NCBI RefSeq assembly: GCF_019112545.1
Contig: NW_025064895.1
Span: forward strand, 73,048 to 137,047
Length of the DNA stretch: 64,000 nt
DNA from: Guyanagaster necrorhizus
Lineage: Eukaryota; Basidiomycota; Agaricomycetes; Agaricales; Physalacriaceae
Reading direction: 5' to 3'
Under the pieces are notes generated by a model that was given only the letters and a program-made list of their open reading frames with translations, was not told the origin of the DNA and did no database searches. Positions within the stretch are counted from its first letter, which is position 1, and the number at the start of each line of letters is the position of its first letter. Position numbers and translations under genes: made by a program. Below, in pieces: positions 36,760 through 48,889 of this stretch.

Positions 36760-39030
36760 CTATCCGTGACCCAATCCCCCCCGGTTCATTCCTCTACCGG
36801 CGAAACCGATCCTGACGAAAGGATTGCCGCGAGCAATAAAGGGATCTCCAGGATCTCGAGGGATAATTGGTCTTGTAGGAAACTGGCGGGCTGGCGCCAG
36901 AGGTTGCCTAAGAGGCTCATCTTTCTCGACATCACTGTCCGCATTATCTATGTTTTCCTGTTGTACAGTGTTTATAAGCATCGCTGAAGCTTTGATGGAC
37001 CTATCAGTCATACCTCAAGGTCAATGACCAACGCCCCCGAATGCCATCCAGACGCTGCGGCTGAAAGACAGAACCTATCCTTTGGTTTCTTCCTGCCATG
37101 ATCGAACCGTACTTCAATAGGAACTTGGACGGCAGCGGGAGTACCTCTCCCTCTGTCTAGAGCCATACGCCGTGCATTCTCAGTCTGGAATGCACCCGGG
37201 CATCCGGCCTCGAGCTTGCAAGGGTCTCCTAGTCCGAGAGCTCCGTCGGAGTATCCGCCCCATGTTAAGAGTTTGCCGGCTGCGGTCACTGCCGCTTGAT
37301 GATAGTCTCCGAGTACAACGGATATAACAGATTTATTCTGAAGCGCAGGGGTGATTTGTGGCTCGGAATCGGGCGTCGTGTTAATGTCTCCCATAAGAAC
37401 GATTGAGCTGGAGCCAGTGGAATAGGCGATAAACTGTTTGAAGTGGGCGGATATCTGCCTAAATATAAGACATCTTATTCAACGTCACAGACGAAAGAGA
37501 CGCCGACATGAGTGATCTTCATTGTCGCTGGAGGCTCTACTGAACCACCAGCCGAAGAAAACGTCGCGTGCTGTCGTACACTTTCAACTTCACTATACCT
37601 TGGCAACTACGAAAAAGAAAAGGGATTAATGAGTCACCAGCGTTCACATAGTAAGAAGCTACATATTCCCATCGGCCACGAGTTACTGTCGTTTCGTCTT
37701 CTAGGCAGCCGAATTTGAGGACATGTCCTTTAGTTGTAAGAGCTATGAGGTGACCGTCATACGATGCTATCTGTATGACTCTGATCGTTTCATCGACGTC
37801 CCCTTCCGGAGAGGTATTCAAGGCAGGGAGAGGAGGCAATGAAGGCAAAGCAACGGGATCTATGTCAAGGTCCCAAGGCACACATGTAATGACACCATCG
37901 CTGGAGACATGGGCTTTCTTATCGCCGGCGTTATTCATCACTGAATTCCTCTCTTCAATCTGTCTTTCCATGGATCCGGAGAATGGCCACCAAACAAAAA
38001 TGTCGCCAGTTTTCGTCAAAGCAGAAGAAAAATTCCACCCACATTCAACTTGAATTAGTAAGGAGTCAAATGTCGTGAGACGGAGAGAGGTTAATCGGAA
38101 TGGTCGCCCCCAGCTGAGAAAGTTCCAAACGTAGCCTTGGGAGTCCAGAGACGCCGCATGCAGTCTCCCGCAGCTTGTGCGGTGTCAACGTCGATACACA
38201 GAGTAAAGTGCATGACCAACCTGATACTACGCATCGAAACTGGTAACTGCAGTCTCAGTGGGCGTCCTGCTTGTTTTCCGGCCTCGGAAAAGCCATCACT
38301 AGTCAGGGCACGGTGAAGTCCGTCAAGAGTTCCTGAAAGTAAATAATCGGTCTCCAGATTAATTATAAAAGGCTTCAACGAACCCCAAACAAATACGTCT
38401 CCCTTTGAATCCAAGGCGTGAAACGACCTATTGTTGGAAGGGCATAAGTCACGCTCCAAATGGATAAACGAAGCTGAGGACCCTTACATTCCGGCTGCGA
38501 CAAGGCTAACGATACGGGCGCCAGGTATTTTCAGCTCAGTCGGAAAAGGTACATCATTAAGCGAGGTTTTAGGCAGTGTTGACAACCCGAGTCTCCCATG
38601 AGATTTCGCTCTGCACTCAAGGATCAGTCAGATATATAAAATGCATGTTGCAGTTTATGGAAGTACTGACCCCCAAACAAAAACTGTTGCATGATGGGTG
38701 TGTCACAATACATGCTTGACAACAATGTCGTGAAGCGCACCGCGTGGTTTGGACAGACGTGAATAAATAAACTTCCAACCACTGGTTCGAGCAGTTCCAG
38801 CCCCGGAAAAATTGAAGTCGGATTGACATCTGAGTTTCCAAAAAGTACCATCGGATGCAAGCAAAGCAAAGAACTAGAACAAAGTCCGAAAATCACGACT
38901 TGAGGGGGATATATAAGCGCCGATGAAGTACCTTGCAAGTTTCCGCTAAATGGGCAAGGTCGCTCACTGGAAGTATTGGCAGTAAATTGTCCAAGAAAAT
39001 CTCTATGGGTAAGTCGGTTATAGAGGGCAT
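36760..39030 (-). CDS. F-box protein with RCC1 repeats
   Basis: Predicted substrate adaptor of an SCF ubiquitin ligase: the F-box binds Skp1 and the RCC1-type propeller would select the target; yeast Saf1 has the same architecture. The start MPSITDLPIEIFLDNLLPIL at 39028-39030 continues PVSDLAHLAETCKVLHRRLY, an F-box. RCC1-like blades follow: FHALDSKGDVFVWGSLKPF, MTKTGDIFVWWPFSG, LIALTTKGHVLKFGCLE, HQAAVTAAGKLLTWGGYSDG with ALGLGD, and SAAASGWHSGALVIDLE. The tail is basic, Pro/Gly-rich and ends RGMNRGGLGHG with TAG at 36760-36762. Several short introns are present. An in-frame ATG upstream (39090) would add a hydrophobic stretch but is less likely. The substrate is unknown. Confidence 0.88.
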
Positions 39031-42000
39031 TGCGACGGATTCAACGGACGATGAGAGTAGAAGGACAAGAAGAATCCAGACTGGAGTCAAACAACGATAA
39101 GTGACGTCACTGCACAGTCGGTCACTGTGTCACGTCATGCCGTGACGGCCCGCCTGGACGCCACCCCCCGCCTGTTTCAACTCATCCAAGAGGATCAGCG
39201 ACAGCCTGGAAGGCGCCGCAAGCTAAATATTCCAGGCCCCATCTCTGACAGGAACTGTATAATCTTTTTCTTCTTCAAAGTTTGCTGCGTTGATACGATT
39301 CATTTATTTGACGGACACTCCCGTTGAATGGTCTTTTTTTCGACAACTCTGCATTCCAGCAAGGGCTTCACCGGTATGGATATCTTTATCAATCTATGTA
39401 GTTATTTCTCTCCTGAATATATCTCTAGCTGCTTATATTCGACAAGTGCTTCCGAGCGTCGGCCATCATTCCTACACTGGTGTTCTTTCTTTTCAATGGC
39501 AAGGGTTTCAATCTCGATGTTTAAATTCTTCTGCGGAGCAACATCCGTAACGCTGAACTCAATACATCGGACTGTCCATCCGTTTTGGACGTGTACAGAC
39601 CGCACAAGCGCCTGATTCCGTCATTGTATTCACCGGGCCTTCTATGTACTCTTTTTGGCAGCCTCTGCAAGTTCTCTTTCTCGTCAACTCCCGGCCTATA
39701 GGGCTATGTCGTTGATTTTGACTTTGGGGTCTGTTTCGCCGAACGGGGTCCTTCCCGACATTCCGTAGCTCGACTCATTTGTAGCTACATAATGAACTCT
39801 TTGAGCTATATGCCGTCCATTCACACGACCGCCGTCGAACACTATCGGATATTGGACTTTTCAACATTCCCCTCGTCTTGGTGAATCTGCCGATGTCCAA
39901 ATATACATCCCCCTTTGGTGTTCTGCAGCCACATGATGCGAAATTCTCGTATTGTATACAGAGAAGGGAAATCATTCAGTTTTCCTCTGCGGGCCTTTTT
40001 GTGTGTCTGACTTGGTCACTGGAGCGCTCCTGACATTGACAAGCCGGAGAATTATGGTTACCGAATCGTTCGTGATGTCTCTGCATTCGGCCTCTTAGGT
40101 TGCAAGAAGCAGAATATCTACAACACCGGTCGATCCTTTACTTCACAATTGAATGTATGTTTTCTGTCAATGTTTATCTGATGCTTACCATCGATCATGT
40201 TGTGCTTAGAAAACCGGAAATGCACACGCAAGAGTTCTCGAGATCTTTTGGGTCACGAAAATTTAAAGTTTATATAATTCCTATTGCAACAGGCGTCTGG
40301 ACAATTCCGTCTCCGGCATATGTATTCACGGAGTGCCAGAACAACCGACAAAACGCCCAGCTGCCGGAGCCATATACTTGTATGCTTTTCTACCACAATC
40401 ACCAGAACGAGGGGCCCCTTCGTGCCTGATGTCGGACGCTGTAGGCGCCTCATGGAAACCAGCCTGCTACGATGGAATAGAGCATGAGGATATCTCGCCC
40501 CAGTTCCTGTCGATCATTATGGTGGACAGATTTTGCCGAACTATCATCTTCATCTTCGCCTTTGCATTACCACGTACACTGCTCAGTTACGGCCCGACAT
40601 GCCGCTGTCTTCGCAATATGAGCAGCAGCATACAGTATATCATTGGGGTGCTTTTCATCTTAGCTTCCGTCTTCATTCGCTCTTAGCGGACTTGTGGCCA
40701 AATCCTTACAGGCCGAATGGATGGACCAGCCCGTACAGGCGTTTCGATCCGGTCTAGTTGCATATCATCCACGGTCATACCAGTTCATGCCTGCCCCGAT
40801 AAAACTCGGCAAGGCACAATCTTCTTTATTGTCGTGGTCCGGTTCATGTCCCGGTGAATGCTTTGTCATTTTCAAACTCGCAATTAGGTTTTCTTTTCAC
40901 CGGCGCGCTCCACATCTTGTCAGTTCCTTCCTTGCAGCCCTGAAGCCAGGGACAAAATCTGAAGCAGTATTCCGCAAAGGAGCACAAAGGTAAATTATAT
41001 TCAACCTGAGGAGATACTTTTCTCTCAAAGCCGTTCAGCCGTTTTTTTCCCACCCGCGAACTGCATTGTTATCAGGAGGTAGACCCTCGGTCTACATTTG
41101 AAATTTGTACCGCTTCCTCCCTGACGAGGTTTTTTTTTAATGGTGTATGTCACCCACGCCCGAGACCATCTGAATCGTTTGAATCCGTGCTTCGTCACAG
41201 CTGCGTATCTTTTTTTTTTTTGATGATTATGCTACGCGAAACCTTGATCGCATATTTCACAGCTACCGTCGGTTTGAGGGGGACTCGAGTTCAATTTGAA
41301 TGTGCTGACAGATCTCTCGACCTAGCCCGCGAATCAATATTAATGAATGACAGTCTATCCTTGTGCGCGACGCGTTACGTTAGGAGAAAACCACATGGCA
41401 GGGTATGTCAAATGTTTCGATGGGATAACGTCAGTCCTGTGATAGAAGCTATGATTTTGTTGCGGGGAATTCGAAGCGCATCTGCTTTCTTCTCCCGGGG
41501 AACGGAAGGACGGAGGCAAATTGCGTAGGCGCCACAAGCGGGGCCGTCGGTTACAAGCGGTTTACAGTTTCAAATCTGCATTCCCGACCCTTTAGCGTAG
41601 CGATCGGACTCGGACAAGCTTTATGCTTTCTGAAACGGACGACAATGGTTCAAGATTGCATTGTGACTCCAAAGGAGCAGGGGGCGAAATGTGTCAAGGC
41701 AAGACAGTATAGAGATATAAGATATACATAAGGCGCTGGCGCACAGGGACTACAAGAAAGCAAGGAACAAGAAAACTATATATGAGAGCTAAGAGCTAGG
41801 GTGTTACAGAGATAGAATATGCGTGGGGAGCAGGTCAAATAGTACTATGTACGTATAACGGGGATTAATGATACCTATTTGACTAGAGAGAATCGTACAA
41901 GTGGTGGAACATAATGCATGCGAAAACAATTGACAATGACCGATGTAGGATAGTTAAAATCCAGCATGTAACGTTGGGCAAAGAGGAGAGTTTAAAATAT

Positions 42001-42250
42001 ATGCAAGAAGATGTAACTGGGATATGACCCGGTTGTTACAGATATGGAGGATGTCTGGTGAGCTATTCGATCGTAGGTGGGGCCTACAACATCGTTCAGT
42101 GTCCAGACTGGCGCGAGGAAAGCGAATAGGCGGGACTAGAGTGGATAGCGTTGGAGAGTAGGCGGGTTGAAAGAAATGTACAACCAACCACCTGGCCAGA
42201 AAAGCCGATAGTGGGTCGGTCGCATTCAGAACCTGCGCCGCCAGAACACT
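39031..42250. other. 3.2 kb stretch without a recognised gene
   Basis: Lies between the F-box/RCC1 start codon and the Con7-like stop codon. Apart from the CRE-containing promoter at the left end, plus-strand sequence from about 39240 to 41550 is T/C-rich and has many short frames, none with domain-like content and no convincing spliced series. It could be a plus-strand noncoding transcript, a decayed gene, or plain spacer. The part near 41700-42250 is AT-rich and probably includes the 3' untranslated region of the Con7-like gene. Confidence 0.45.
39101..39110. promoter_or_regulatory. Perfect CRE-type palindrome (ATF/CREB site)
   Basis: GTGACGTCAC, 70 bp upstream of the F-box/RCC1 start codon, contains the full TGACGTCA palindrome bound by ATF/CREB bZIP factors. 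A second inverted repeat, GTCACG...CGTGAC, lies close by at about 39127-39145. Function is inferred from position and motif only. Confidence 0.5.
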
Positions 42251-44153
42251 TCAGTATTCATCGCCACTCACGCCCGCATGTCCGGAACCAGGTCTTCTCC
42301 CGCTCTCATCATCGTAATAGCCCTCGTTCGCATAGTCCAGATCTATGCTGGGATCTAAAGGGGAGAGCGGCAGAGACGTGGGGGGCTGGTAGCCCGGAAG
42401 CGGCGTAAGAAGAGTGCTGTTGGGTGGTAGCCGGTTTACCGGGGGAGATGACGAAGAAGGGCGGGCGTATTCTGAGCGAATTGGCGGAGGGGCATGAGGA
42501 TTATGCTGTGGAACAAGACTACTCGGCGGAGGGAAGGGAACCGATGGGTATTGCGATTGAGAGCGGGTGTAGCTGCTCGGCGGCGGTGGTTGCCAGTCAG
42601 AAGGTGCGGAATACCTGTTACGTTCGTCGTAATTTGGGCGCTCGACAATGCGATGGCTGCGATCGTCGGATGGGTACCGAATGTCATCGGCAACAGAGTA
42701 CCGTTCGGATTGCATATGCGCCATTGTGACGGCCGAAGGAAGAAGGCTCAGCTGGGGTGGGTACGAGTACCGCTGGTGCTGGTGGGATTGATACCGAGAG
42801 TCATATATTTCATCTCCGAGACGCCCCATACTACCCCGCCTCACCAGATTGGAAGAGGGAAATTCAGACTCCTTTTTTGCTTTACGCCACTGCTTTCGCA
42901 GTTCCTTGAATTCTAAGAAAGATAATTTAGTCAATACGTCGGCTATGGAAGAATATAAATCAAATAGACTTACCATTCGGACTGCGCTTAGCGCCGTGTT
43001 TTTGCATGGTTACATGTGCGTTGAGATGGTTTAAAGTTCCGTACGCCTTGTTGCAGTCGGGCCAGGTGCACTGATACAGCCGTTCGATCTCGTCATACCT
43101 TCTGCGGGGGCGCTTTTTTACGGCGTTCCCGGCCAAGGCCACGAACGAGTACCGTTTACTGGCGTCGGAGTCGTGGGGGCTCGTGGGAGACTGGTGAACG
43201 CCTTGAGGAGGAATAACAAGTTCTGTATGAGTGGATGTTCGTGCCGGAGGAGCAGATGAATTGGAAGTACCTGTCCCTGGCGGCGATGGGCCGTAATGGT
43301 CCTCATTTCCCTGGGGATACGAGATACCGGCGGTGGGCGAAGCATGAGAGCCTGAAAAATTGGGTTGGTAGGGCGAGGCGGGCTCCTCTGTAGGACGGTA
43401 AGAGTCCTCAGCGGATCGCCAACTGGATCCTGGCGAAACTGCGTGGTAAGTGGAATAATCCATCGACTGGTATTGTTGACGCAAGTCCCTGAGGCTTGCG
43501 CCTCGCTGAAGATACCCCGCGGCACGAGGAGGTGCATGGCCACTGGTTTGGGTGTTTTCTGTGTACCTGAACTGTTCCGTTTCCACGGCGTAGGGTACAG
43601 CGGGCTCGGACATGCGCCTCTGATCGAGATAGTTAGGAGGATAGGATTGATATCTGCCGGGAAGGGTGGAACGGTGCGAATAGCGGTCATGAGAGGTGTA
43701 AGAGGAAGACACGGACTGGGTGAGAGTTGACGAAGAATGTACATCAACTGGGGAAGGCGAATCGGAAAGGTAAGAGGGAGCGGGAGGGTCCAAATCTCTC
43801 AGCGAACTGAGTGCAGACTGGGGGTAATTCTGGGTCTGGTGGTGGGGAGCGGATTGATACGAAAATTGAACGGGGGGCGGGGCAACTGGCTGATGAGAGT
43901 CGTACATGGTGCCCGGTGATACTGGTTCATCATACATGTTATGGCCATACTGGAAATTGGGGGCAGTACCGGAAGGGGAGGTGGGCGAAGAAAGGCGATC
44001 TTCGTCCAGGGTTGGAGAGTCGGATGGAATGGGGGAAACTGAAGCAGATACGAGGAGGCCAATGTCGTGGTAGACGTTGGACTGGGTACGGGGACAGGGT
44101 TTGAACTTTGTGGGCTGTATGATGATATCTGCGAGAGGAAGAGGGGAGAGCAT
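42251..44153 (-). CDS. Con7-like C2H2 zinc-finger transcription factor
   Basis: Nuclear regulator related to Con7 of filamentous fungi, which controls morphogenesis and cell-wall genes in ascomycetes. After about 340 Ser/Pro/Tyr/Gln-rich residues comes KKRPRRRYDEIERLYQCTWP and DCNKAYGTLNHLNAHVTMQK with HGAKRSP, a single C2H2 finger (Cys-x4-Cys...His-x5-His) in the Con7 signature. An intron near 42912-42975 separates this from EFKELRKQWRKAKKESEFPS, the conserved basic extension. The C-terminal region is again low complexity, Pro/Tyr/Ser-rich, ending VSGDEY with TGA at 42251-42253. The start at 44153 (MLSPLPLADIIIQPT) is provisional: CTTCCTCTCGCAG just inside it looks like a splice acceptor, so an upstream exon is possible. 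Confidence 0.85.
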
Positions 44154-45048
44154 TTATGCACTGGCTGAGCGGGAAGTGATCTAATAGGCAGCAGGGGGGA
44201 CAATCTGACCCGTATTCCGGACAAGATAATATATCTGGTATAGCGACGCGGCGCGTATATAGAGCCAGAGAGACGAAACTGTGTGCAAACCGCGAGCCCA
44301 GCAAGAGAGAGGAGCAGGACGCCAGAATCCAAGGTGGCCGGTCGCGTGGATTTGTACGGAAAGAGAGAATTTGAGAATCACAGAAATATAGCAGACGCTC
44401 GCGCTCGCGGGGGCTTCACTTTTCCGGAAGTACCATTTTGGGATGATGGATGACTGTGACGGATCTCGATCTTCGCGTGACGCTCTCATTAATTTTGGTT
44501 TCAGACTCAGCGAACGTGTTACTCCTTCTGGAAATTCCAGAAGCAGATCCAGATCCTGGTCAGCGTTACAGTCACAATCACGTCGAGATGCTTCTATCGC
44601 GTGTTCCGATTGGCTGGCCGCACGGCAACTCAATCTGTGCCGAACATAGAATTAGAATCAGCTTCAGCCTGACGCCTGCGATTCGAATCAATGCTCGATG
44701 CAGCCGCCACCGTCCAAATGTCAGTAATCTCTCCCCCTGCTCCAAGTTGCACTCCTTTCCCATTGCCTTTTCTTTCCGCCCTCTTCCGCCATCTAGGAAC
44801 CGCCAAGCTTCTCCAGGGAAAATTTATATATGTTTTTTTTTGTTGCCGAACAAATCGCAATGATACCATATCGGGGGGAAGGGGGGGACACTGCCGGGGC
44901 TATGAAACGTTTCTCGGCCTTGAACAACCATCAGTTCGATTTGCAGGATCTCTATCATTTCGTTTCTCTTTTTGGTTCTTGAGAACGTCGTGTAGCAGCG
45001 TGCGAAACGCAGCTACCCCGACGTTTGGACATGGTATGCGAATCACTA

Positions 45049-45069
45049 CATGTACCATGTACCATGTAC
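45049..45069. repeat. Three tandem copies of CATGTAC
   Basis: Three exact 7-bp units in a row, about 0.9 kb upstream of the Con7-like start codon. Short enough to be chance or slippage; it could also be a cluster of binding sites. Confidence 0.7.
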
Positions 45070-46247
45070 CGTGGCGTCAACTGACTGCAGCAGTCATCAT
45101 ACCCTCAATACGTCCAAGCCGCTGCTGCCACCATCTCCCCTCGTCGTCGAACCCGAACAAAATTTTCCACTTTTCTTTTCTCTCATACGCGGCGCTGTTG
45201 CTGCCCGCTCCGGTCAAGTCGGATCTAAGATCTCGTCACGCATGGCGCAACACTACGCTTTCATGCCTGTTTTTACCGGGCCTGTGTCGACTCTGTCCTG
45301 CCCCCTTCTTATATCAGACCAATCGCACACATCTTCATTCTGCGCTCTTCACAGCAAAGAACCATCTCTTGTCAGAGTTTTCCTTATCTTTACCGTTCAC
45401 CTGATCTTTGTTTTTTTGTGATGCAACGTCAGCATTACCTTTGTAATACATAATTCCCATTATCCTCCACGGTCCGTGTCACACCCCACTTGTCCAGGCG
45501 TTTGCCGGCCTCCTCAGTCTGCCAACAAGAAACCCGGTTTAATTCATTCAACCATCCATCTCGCCACCATTGATGAGGCAGGTATTCCAGCGGGTTTGAT
45601 GGTGATTGATGAACCAAAGGATTCTCAAATGACGCAAAAAAGATCCCTGTGATTTCGCCCCCCACGGTCCAAGGCGGGAATTGATCAAGCCAAGGCGCAC
45701 ATTTATTTACTCCTACTACACAGACTCCAATCTTAGCTCAAATACCGACAGTCCCTGTACACATTGCACAGATCTTCATCCCACAAGGAACTGGATTAAG
45801 GAGAACCCTTTGCTTGCGCAGTGATCCACGTGAAGGGGACACGAGATTTGACCTTGTCGTCTGTGAGAGGGCCAGACTCATCTCGAGTTGTATCCACTCT
45901 GCAACCTCTAATAAGATACGAAAAAAATGTCCCCCGGATTTAGCGTAAGTGGGCCAAGGAGAATGGAAGTGGAAGATAAGAAGAGGAAGAAGCTGCAAAA
46001 CACACATTATTACAAGTTGGAGGATAATTTTAAATTTTTCGCTATTTCATCCGTTCGGTACGTATAGCACCTGTGATCATCCTACCGACCAGCGTCCTTA
46101 CAACATACAGCACCCCGGCTTTTGTCATAGCAAAGTAAGGGATGGTCCAGATAATCAACGCGTACGGTCCGAACTCCTCGTTGCCGACAGATGCATGATG
46201 TGTGGACTATATCCATTGCATAGCCTCTCTCTGCGCCTGTTATTCAT

Positions 46248-46266
46248 TGCATGCATGCATGCATGC
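46248..46266. repeat. TGCA tetranucleotide microsatellite
   Basis: Nineteen bases of uninterrupted TGCA repeat. It is self-complementary and lies in gene-free sequence. Likely a simple microsatellite. Confidence 0.85.
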
Positions 46267-47605
46267 TATCGTTCCTGATAGGAAGTAACCAGACCTTCGC
46301 ATCAACGATCGAAGAGAAGCTCCTGGAACGGAAGGGCGAGCAGGGTTCATTTGTTTAATCCTTGTGACAGTGGATAGAGTTTTTATGCGGTTCGTTGACT
46401 TAAATGGAGTGGTGATAGATGAGGGGACCAACATCCGGACCATAGTCAGAAGTCAACACCCCACGGGACACAGGGAGCTTCCAATACAGGTCACCTTTGA
46501 CGCAGCTTTAAGCCACCAATGACACGAAACCATAGGCACGAGAACTTTATGCATACGCTTTATCAATAACATCGGTGCTGCGGCTGTTGCTACCTTTCCA
46601 CATCATCCTTTTCCTTGCCGAACAGACGTAACGACCGCGTATCGGAGAGAGGGACAAGTATAAGCATCGCAAACCCAGGTAGACCGAGTATTTGGAGGAA
46701 CCGGAAGGAGTAAAAGCATGAGCAGGAGGTATACCAAAGACGTGTGGCTCAGTGTCCATGTCAGCGCCCATTCAAAGAAATCAGTTGACGACCGGAATAT
46801 GATCCTGAGGGCATTTTACGGTTTCACGCAATGTCCAGTTATCGTGCAAGGAACAGGCACAAGGTCACAAAGGGCTTGCCTTGACGTCAATATTTATTGT
46901 TGAGGTCCCCAATTGGAATTGAAAAATTGAAAAAGCACTGTGCGCTGACCACGCGAGGTACAGTACCTGAACGTCCATTGGGTGGTGTCGTTTTTCCCCG
47001 CTGTCAACTTGGCGCCTGCGCCAGTAATCCGTATCCCGGCCGCGGGATATCGACAGCCGATGTAGAATTCAATCAACATCCGGGACCGATGACCCTGATA
47101 AGCCGAGAGGCATTGGCTATATGGAACTCGAGGCAGGCAACAATGGAATAAAATATTGAATATCGCCTTCGTATTCCCCCGCTGGAGGCACAGTGGAGCT
47201 GTGGAGTTGTTAGAGCCTGTGAGGTCATCAAGTAAGGATAAATGCAGGGTCGGCTGCACATGGAGTTCCTAGAAACAAACATCGCAGAAAATGAGGCTGA
47301 GAACGACCGTCGTGCAGCATGTAACAGCTGGCAACACTGCTTCTAACTAGCAACAAACATCAATTTGCAGGTGCGCGCACTGGCAGGCGATCCAAATAAT
47401 ACCACGTGGCTCCTTCGAAGGTGAATACCGCATTAGGACAAGAATGCTCTGCTCTGTTCTGCCACTGTGCCCTTGGAATGCGCCTTATTGTCGACGTTTC
47501 CCAGGTGGCATTTTCTCTTTATTGCCGTAGTCATGACACGCTCGGACAAGAAACAGCCAATCCTGCATCGCAGGCGCTCCCTGAGGCTCAGTAATCTCGA
47601 GAACG

Positions 47606-48523
47606 GTGGCTACTTGTTCATTATTATTCTTCCGCCGTACCACTACTGAAGCGAGTTCAGGTATAAAGTTAGATGATCCTCTCAAGGTATCCTTGAAAGT
47701 GTACAAAAAACGTCACAAAGTCCTTGGTAACGCGAGTCCCGTAGCGCCAGCCCCGTCCTGTTCTCCTACCATTGCCATGCACACTCGACGTATGACGCGG
47801 GCCGCACACTCGGACCCGGATAGTCGAGAACAAGCTCTAACATGGCGGGAACATGACCTGGCGCTCAAATCTAAAGAACTCGACCAACGACTTGCCGCCG
47901 TGTCGAAGAAAGAAGAAGAAACCAGTGCTCTCTTGCAGCAAGCAAAGGAACGAGAAGCGCGGGACATTTTCCGACAGCTAGAGGAGCATTTTACTTGCTC
48001 TCTGTGTGTCTCTTTTCTCTTCTTCTCGCCTTGACCTTGGGCTCACCCGATATTCAGTTGCTATGAAATAATGGCATCTCCGTTCTCTCTAAACGCCGCG
48101 GGACAGTGCGGCCACACGTTCTGTGCCATGTGTATCCTCAAGTGGTCATTCTCGCGTCTGCATAGACTTTGTGGCTGCTGGCATGAATCCGTCGATTGTC
48201 CCATCTGTCGGAGTTTGGTGGTCATGACACCTGAAAAGCCTCCTCGACTAGACTTCACGTTTCCTTTTGTTCCGAATAGAACCGCCTCAGCTGTATGTGA
48301 TTCGTGGGTTGAAAAGCTTGCATGCGCGCTGTCCGAAACAAAGAAGGGGAGAGGCCGCAAGAAGAGCAGGGCGTGTGTTGATAACCCCACTGATTTGCCC
48401 CACTGGAGAGAAGGCGGCGCGGCGCGGAAAGAGTGGCTTAGGAAATGCAGGCATGTCAACCTGTCCATTAATATCTCGTCGTTTCGTGCTTATATGCCCT
48501 GTGTAGTGAAGGAAAGGCATTGA
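47606..48523 (+). CDS. C3HC4 RING-finger protein (putative E3 ubiquitin ligase)
   Basis: Predicted RING E3 ligase. The N-terminal region is basic, then a charged heptad-like helix (LALKSKELDQRLAAVSKKEE, then ALLQQAKEREARDIFRQLEE) suggests a coiled coil. The RING begins FTCSLC and is split by an intron at 48004-48057; splicing gives CSLCYEIMASPFSLNAAGQC, then GHTFCAMC, and the last pair is in VDCPICRSLV. The finger has an unusually long loop between its sixth and seventh ligands (WSFSRLHRLCGCWHES). The tail is basic and ends VKERH with TGA at 48521-48523. The first ATG at 47606 is not certain: MHTRRMTRAAH at 47778 is an alternative start. Targets are unknown. Confidence 0.8.
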
Positions 48524-48889
48524 TGTCCTCCTTATATAGCAATTGGAGCCGTCTGACACCCGAGAATTTCGCAGCCATGAAGGACGACTTGGGTGTATAG
48601 GCAGTATGGTTTCATCGTACTCTTCTCTTCCCCTTGATCCTAAAGGCCATTCATCATTCACTCTCCTTATAGAACCTCACCCCATATACCCTCGACGTCG
48701 CATCAGTTCACATGAATCACTTATACTTATTGCATGCCATACTCATCCACTTGCAATCGCCATTATCCTGTATTATTACCCATCTTATTTACTCATCATT
48801 GCTCCTCGCAGCTAGATTGAACGAACAAATAATGTGTCAGTAAGCTACATTGAATAGTGTCAATATGATACGGAGTCTTAAATAGATAA
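48524..48889. other. Convergent intergenic region between RING gene and ARP8
   Basis: About 365 bp holding two 3' untranslated regions. Pyrimidine- and AT-rich, with no frame, RNA gene or repeat of note. Confidence 0.5.

Larger units (their letters stand above)
44154..47605. other. 3.4 kb upstream region of the Con7-like gene, no recognised gene
   Basis: Holds the promoter and probably a long leader of the Con7-like transcription factor on the left, and the promoter of the RING gene on the right. Two short repeats lie here (45049-45069 and 46248-46266). A minus-strand frame at 45435-45665 has protein-like composition but no recognisable family. No RNA gene was seen. Confidence 0.45.

Noticed and set aside
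40100..40760. Overlapping plus-strand frames in the 3.2 kb gene-poor region considered as a spliced gene
   Set aside because: Frames could not be joined by plausible splice sites into sequence resembling any family.
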